Assembly (NCBI RefSeq): GCF_027595985.1
Contig: NC_073304.1
Coordinates: 217,684,000-217,747,999 of the forward strand
Length of the DNA: 64,000 nucleotides
Direction: 5' to 3'
DNA from: Sorex araneus
Lineage: Eukaryota; Chordata; Mammalia; Eulipotyphla; Soricidae
Part shown: piece by piece, positions 61,414 through 64,000 of the stretch
How the letters are laid out: every line of letters starts with the position of its first letter
Position numbering within the stretch: position 1 is the first letter of the stretch
Made by a program: the position numbers and the translations under genes
The notes under the pieces: generated by a model
What the model was told of the DNA's origin: nothing
The model's database searches: none
Seen by the model: the letters and a program-made list of their open reading frames with translations, nothing else

Positions 61414-61552
61414 CTGCATCATTGGCATCATCGAGTTTAGGAATTCCTTTGATTCTGTTATGTTTTACAGCTGAACACTTCTTGTTTAATTGGACCTGGG
61501 CTTTAAACTTCACCCAGTTTAATATGCTTTCTACGATACCACAGCCAGTTGC
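61414..61552 (-). CDS. TOP2A: TOP2A exon 11: end of the transducer domain (residues 402-448)
   Basis: Reads ATGCGIVESILNWVKFKAQV, QLNKKCSAVKHNRIKG, then IPKLDDANDAG. IKGIPKLDDANDAG links the ATPase/transducer to Toprim and is invariant. It is the most upstream TOP2A exon visible. The acceptor is CAG at 61553-61555. Confidence 0.97.
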
Positions 61553-61704
61553 CTGAAAATGAGATTGTTAGAGAAGAAAATTGTTAGTAATCCAGAATAC
61601 AAATGAAGTCCCATAAATATAATCCAAAAAGTGAAGAGTGGTAGAACAATTTCTGGATAGAGGGTGACACATCTTAAGTTATCACTGCTGAAAGAAATGG
61701 TTCA

Positions 61705-61830
61705 TTTGGGTTTGTTCATTCAATAAAAGCTTATTGAATGTTCAATTATATTATACCAGGCACGATATTGGCAATTTCATGGCTAAAACAAATTAGACAT
61801 GGCCCTTAGTCCTCCTGGAGTTAAGAAACA
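61705..61830 (+). mobile_element. ancient interspersed repeat (L2/CR1-like), low certainty
   Basis: TTCATTCAATAAAAGCTTATTG, TATACCAGGCACGATATTGGC and GGCCCTTAGTCCTCCTGGAG resemble the common ancient motif TTTATTGAGCACCTACTATG...CCAGGCACTG...CCTCATGGAG. Confidence 0.45.
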
Positions 61831-61857
61831 ATGTGTAAGACAGAAATAAGAAATTAT

Positions 61858-62052
61858 GGGCCAGGGATATAGCTCAGCATTAGAGCATTTGTCTTGTTTG
61901 TGTAAGGCTTTGATCCCTGACACTGGAGGAGGGATTAAGGCACTTGCCTCAGGGCCAGAGAAAGGGTACAGAGGATAAGCCTCTTGTCTTGCATGCTGCT
62001 GATCCTGGTTCAATGGCAGGCATCAAATAGTGGCCCAACACTCCCCAAGCTA
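61858..62052 (+). mobile_element. two old tRNA-type SINE heads, plus
   Basis: 61858-61926 (GGGCCAGGGATATAGCTCAGC, GCTTTGATCCCTGACAC) looks closer to a tRNA-Ala-type ID-like head than the shrew type. 61950-62052 (GGGCCAGAGAAAGGGTACAG, TCCTGGTTCAATGGCAGGC) is the usual type. Confidence 0.55.
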
Positions 62053-62116
62053 TGAAGTCTAGCTAAAAAAGTTTTTACTTCTGTCTCCTAACACTGTTAT
62101 CAATGACAATTTTAGT

Positions 62117-62294
62117 TTGCTTTTTGTTTTGGCTTTTAGGCAACATCCACTGATGGGGCTCAGGGGCTGTTCTTGGCTTAGTGCTTGAGGGTGGCTCCTG
62201 ACTGTGTGTGTGGGACTAAGTGGTGCAGGGGATCAAAGCCAGTCCTCTTCTATGCAAAGCACTCAGCCTATTGAGCTATCTCTCCGAACCCCTA
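62117..62294 (-). mobile_element. old SINE type A, minus
   Basis: GGCTTTTAGGCAACATCCAC, GGGGATCAAAGCCAGTCC and GAGCTATCTCTCCGAACCCC. Confidence 0.78.
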
Positions 62295-62414
62295 AAAATA
62301 TTTAAGCAAAGGCTAATGAAGACTCAATACTTTTTTTTTTTACAGTGAACTCTCATCATGGTCACTGTTCTGGGACATTCTAAGGGACACTGACCCTACG
62401 TTTAAGGTATCTTG

Positions 62415-62824
62415 TGTTGGGGAACTGTTTTTCCCCCAAGGGTGTCCAGACATGTTGCACACCGGGTCCAGGCAGACGCAGAGCAAAGGATGATGGGTGT
62501 GCAGAGAAACCATTCTGGGAGACAGCTGATGGCTGCTCACTTTATTGCCAAATATACACATATTTTATAGAGGGTCTTGGCTTAAGAGGATGGTCCAATC
62601 ACATAAAGTTTAGCATCAGTGACCTTTCCCGCTCTGCTTTGCCCTGGCCCAGTCCCAGATAAGGCTAGATGCTGCAGTTAGGAATGCAGTTAGGTGATAA
62701 TTCTTGGGAGATGGGACTCAACACCAGATACCTGGTGCTTGTAAAATGTACCCAGACACTGTCTACTGGGTCACTATGCAGGGACAGGTCTTATCTGCTC
62801 TGGCGCCTGTTGCCATGTTCCACA
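62415..62824 (-). mobile_element. solo LTR of an endogenous retrovirus, minus (sense to TOP2A)
   Basis: On the minus strand the segment starts TGTGGAACATGG. It carries a TATA box CTATAAAATA (62561-62570) closely followed by AATAAA (62541-62546), and ends CCCCAACA, giving the TG...CA form of an LTR of about 410 bp. No gag, pol or env frame flanks it. I could not find a clear target duplication, so the exact ends are uncertain. Confidence 0.6.
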
Positions 62825-62906
62825 TTGTTCAAATGGGTGTATTATGCAAATTCACTTTCCTGTAACTCTTTTGAAAGATTAGAGACCCCCAAGAATATGT
62901 GGAAGT

Positions 62907-63082
62907 GGGGGGCTGGAGAGATAGCACAGCGGATAGGGCGTTTGCCTTGCATGCAGCCGACCCGGGTTCAAATCCCAGCATCCCATATGGTCCCCTGAGC
63001 ACGGCCAGGGGTAATTCCTGAGTGCAGAGCCAGGAGTAACCCCTGTGCATCACCAGGTGTGACCCAAAAAAAAGAAAAAAAA
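62907..63082 (+). mobile_element. SINE type A, plus, 16-bp TSD
   Basis: GGGGGCTGGAGAGATAGCAC to CACCAGGTGTGACCCAAAAA plus A-tail, flanked by AAGAATATGTGGAAGT at 62891-62906 and 63083-63098, both copies perfect. Confidence 0.97.
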
Positions 63083-63099
63083 AAGAATATGTGGAAGTA

Positions 63100-63448
63100 A
63101 AACATGACAAACTGGAAAGATTTGTTGGTGCTGTGAGTCTAGGATCTGCCAGTTTTGGCTTCTGCCTGATAGTGTGGAGCTAGAGAAGCCTTGATGGGAA
63201 GCATTTGATTGGGATGTAAAAGGAGCCCTGGGTTTTAGAATGAGATGAATTAGAGTTTATGATTTTTTTTTCCCTGGTTCTTGGTCTCTAGAGAAAGATG
63301 GCTACTAGCCTGTAGCTGAGTTAACTAGGACCAACAAAAGTTAATCAAGAGCAAAGATTGGGCTGAGAAGTCTAGAGTTATGGAGATTTCTTTAGAAAAG
63401 AAGCAGAGTTGCCTTCACTTTGTAGGAATGGCCTTAGGTTTGGATAGG
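63100..63448 (-). other. TOP2A: TOP2A intron 10, unique AT-rich sequence
   Basis: No element recognised. Confidence 0.45.
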
Positions 63449-63622
63449 CAGTTCTCAAACTGCAGCTTCCATCAGAATCACCTGGAAGGTAGTACAGAGA
63501 TTACTGCACTCTTTCCTGGGAATTTCTGATTCAGGTATAAGGTGGAACTTGAAAATTTACATTTCTAACAAGCTCCTTGGGAAACTGACGTTATGGTCTA
63601 AGGGACTAAGTTTTGAGGACTA
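63449..63622 (+). mobile_element. MER5A-like hAT-Charlie DNA transposon fossil
   Basis: CAGTTCTCAAACTGCAGC, CATCAGAATCACCTGGAAGG, GAATTTCTGATTCAGG, AATTTACATTTCTAACAAGC and a terminal AGTTTTGAGGACTA follow the MER5A consensus, including the inverted ends. Confidence 0.85.
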
Positions 63623-63769
63623 TTAGTTGTTGTAACTATTAATAACTAATAATACCATTAGTATTACAACCAGAGGTTGCAATGTCTAGGAATTATATTG
63701 TTTGTTGTAACTAAGGATGGTGATGATAGTGGTATGAGAATAGGGATAAAGTTATCTAGTATTTAATCT

Positions 63770-63908
63770 TGCCTGCATGGCAGAGCCTGGCAAACTACCT
63801 GTGGTGTATTCGATATGCCAAAAACAGTAACAAGTCTTATAATGGAGATGTTACTGGTGCCTGCTTGAGCAAATAGATGAACAACGGGATGACAGTGACA
63901 GACAGTGC
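63770..63908 (+). mobile_element. SINE type B, 5'-truncated, plus
   Basis: GCATGGCAGAGCCTGGCAAAC, CGATATGCCAAAAACAGTAAC, GGAGATGTTACTGGTGCC and an end of GGATGACAGTGACAGACAGTG. Confidence 0.9.
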
Positions 63909-64000
63909 CAGCGAACACTCACCAAACACAAACCTCCACCCAGTACTATGGGGTGTGGCCATGTTTCCCCCACACCCAAAGAAATACAAAATGAGGGCTT

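Larger units (their letters stand above)
39183..64000 (-). other. TOP2A: TOP2A gene, 3' two thirds (DNA topoisomerase II alpha)
   Basis: TOP2A makes the homodimeric type IIA topoisomerase that passes one DNA duplex through a transient break in another. It is essential for decatenation and chromosome condensation in dividing cells and is the target of etoposide and doxorubicin. Twenty-five minus-strand coding exons between 40361 and 61552 splice in frame at every GT/AG junction. Counted from the Toprim landmarks they start at residue 402, and E461, D541, D543, D545, R804, Y805 and I856 all land on their human positions. The reading ends after residue 1538 in this numbering (human 1531), the extra residues being in the disordered C-terminal domain. 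The ATPase domain exons (1-10), promoter and start lie to the right of 64000. Introns are AT-rich and full of SINEs. Confidence 0.97.

Noticed and set aside
62340-62561. Retroviral coding remnant near the LTR
   Set aside because: Frames are short and show no gag, pol or env features; only the LTR is supported.
61553-64000. Possible TOP2A exon 10 or ATPase-domain exon
   Set aside because: No minus-strand frame here matches the expected transducer sequence with splice sites; the stretch is intron with SINEs, an LTR and MER5A, so exon 10 must lie beyond 64000.

Overview
This is mammalian nuclear DNA. It has spliced vertebrate genes with GT/AG introns, CpG-rich promoters, L1, MIR and MER5-type fossils, and a dense load of a tRNA-derived SINE (consensus start GGGGCTGGAGCGATAGCACAGCGGGTAGGGC). 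That SINE is, as far as I recall, the dominant family of shrews, so a Sorex-like eulipotyphlan is my best guess. The species call is inference; the gene calls are read directly from the translation.

The layout matches human 17q21: RARA (+), GJD3 (-), TOP2A (-). From 1 to about 24.2 kb lies the retinoic acid receptor alpha gene from inside its first intron to its polyadenylation signal. It includes the alpha-1 first coding exon (1853-2030), the internal P2 promoter with its DR5 retinoic acid response element (10206-10222), the alpha-2 first coding exon (11239-11407), and the seven shared coding exons (16128-22797). The spliced alpha-1 CDS is 1389 nt, 462 codons plus stop, in frame at every junction. 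From 24.2 to 30.2 kb is intergenic DNA with SINEs, a GGAA tract and a CACA-rich minisatellite. GJD3 (connexin 31.9) occupies 30216-31055 on the minus strand. From 31 to 39 kb is intergenic DNA with a 380-bp GGA tract, many SINEs, an old L1 fragment and a long TTCTC/TTTC tract. From about 39.18 kb to the right edge is TOP2A on the minus strand: 3' UTR and 25 coding exons (exons 11-35 if the gene has 35 exons). They encode residues 402 (human numbering) to the C-terminus, including the Toprim acidic residues E461, D541, D543 and D545 and the catalytic R804-Y805 pair. The 5' third of TOP2A lies beyond the window.

Base composition changes sharply near 37-39 kb. RARA and GJD3 sit in GC-rich DNA, TOP2A in AT-rich DNA with longer repeat-filled introns. 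The three genes have unrelated jobs (ligand-activated transcription, gap junctions, DNA decatenation) and share only the neighbourhood. I found no previously undescribed gene system. The most interesting non-genic signals are a second SINE type that ends in an ACAGTG-type tail instead of poly(A), minisatellites that begin exactly at SINE 5' ends, conserved-looking non-repetitive blocks in RARA introns, and the autoregulatory DR5 element.
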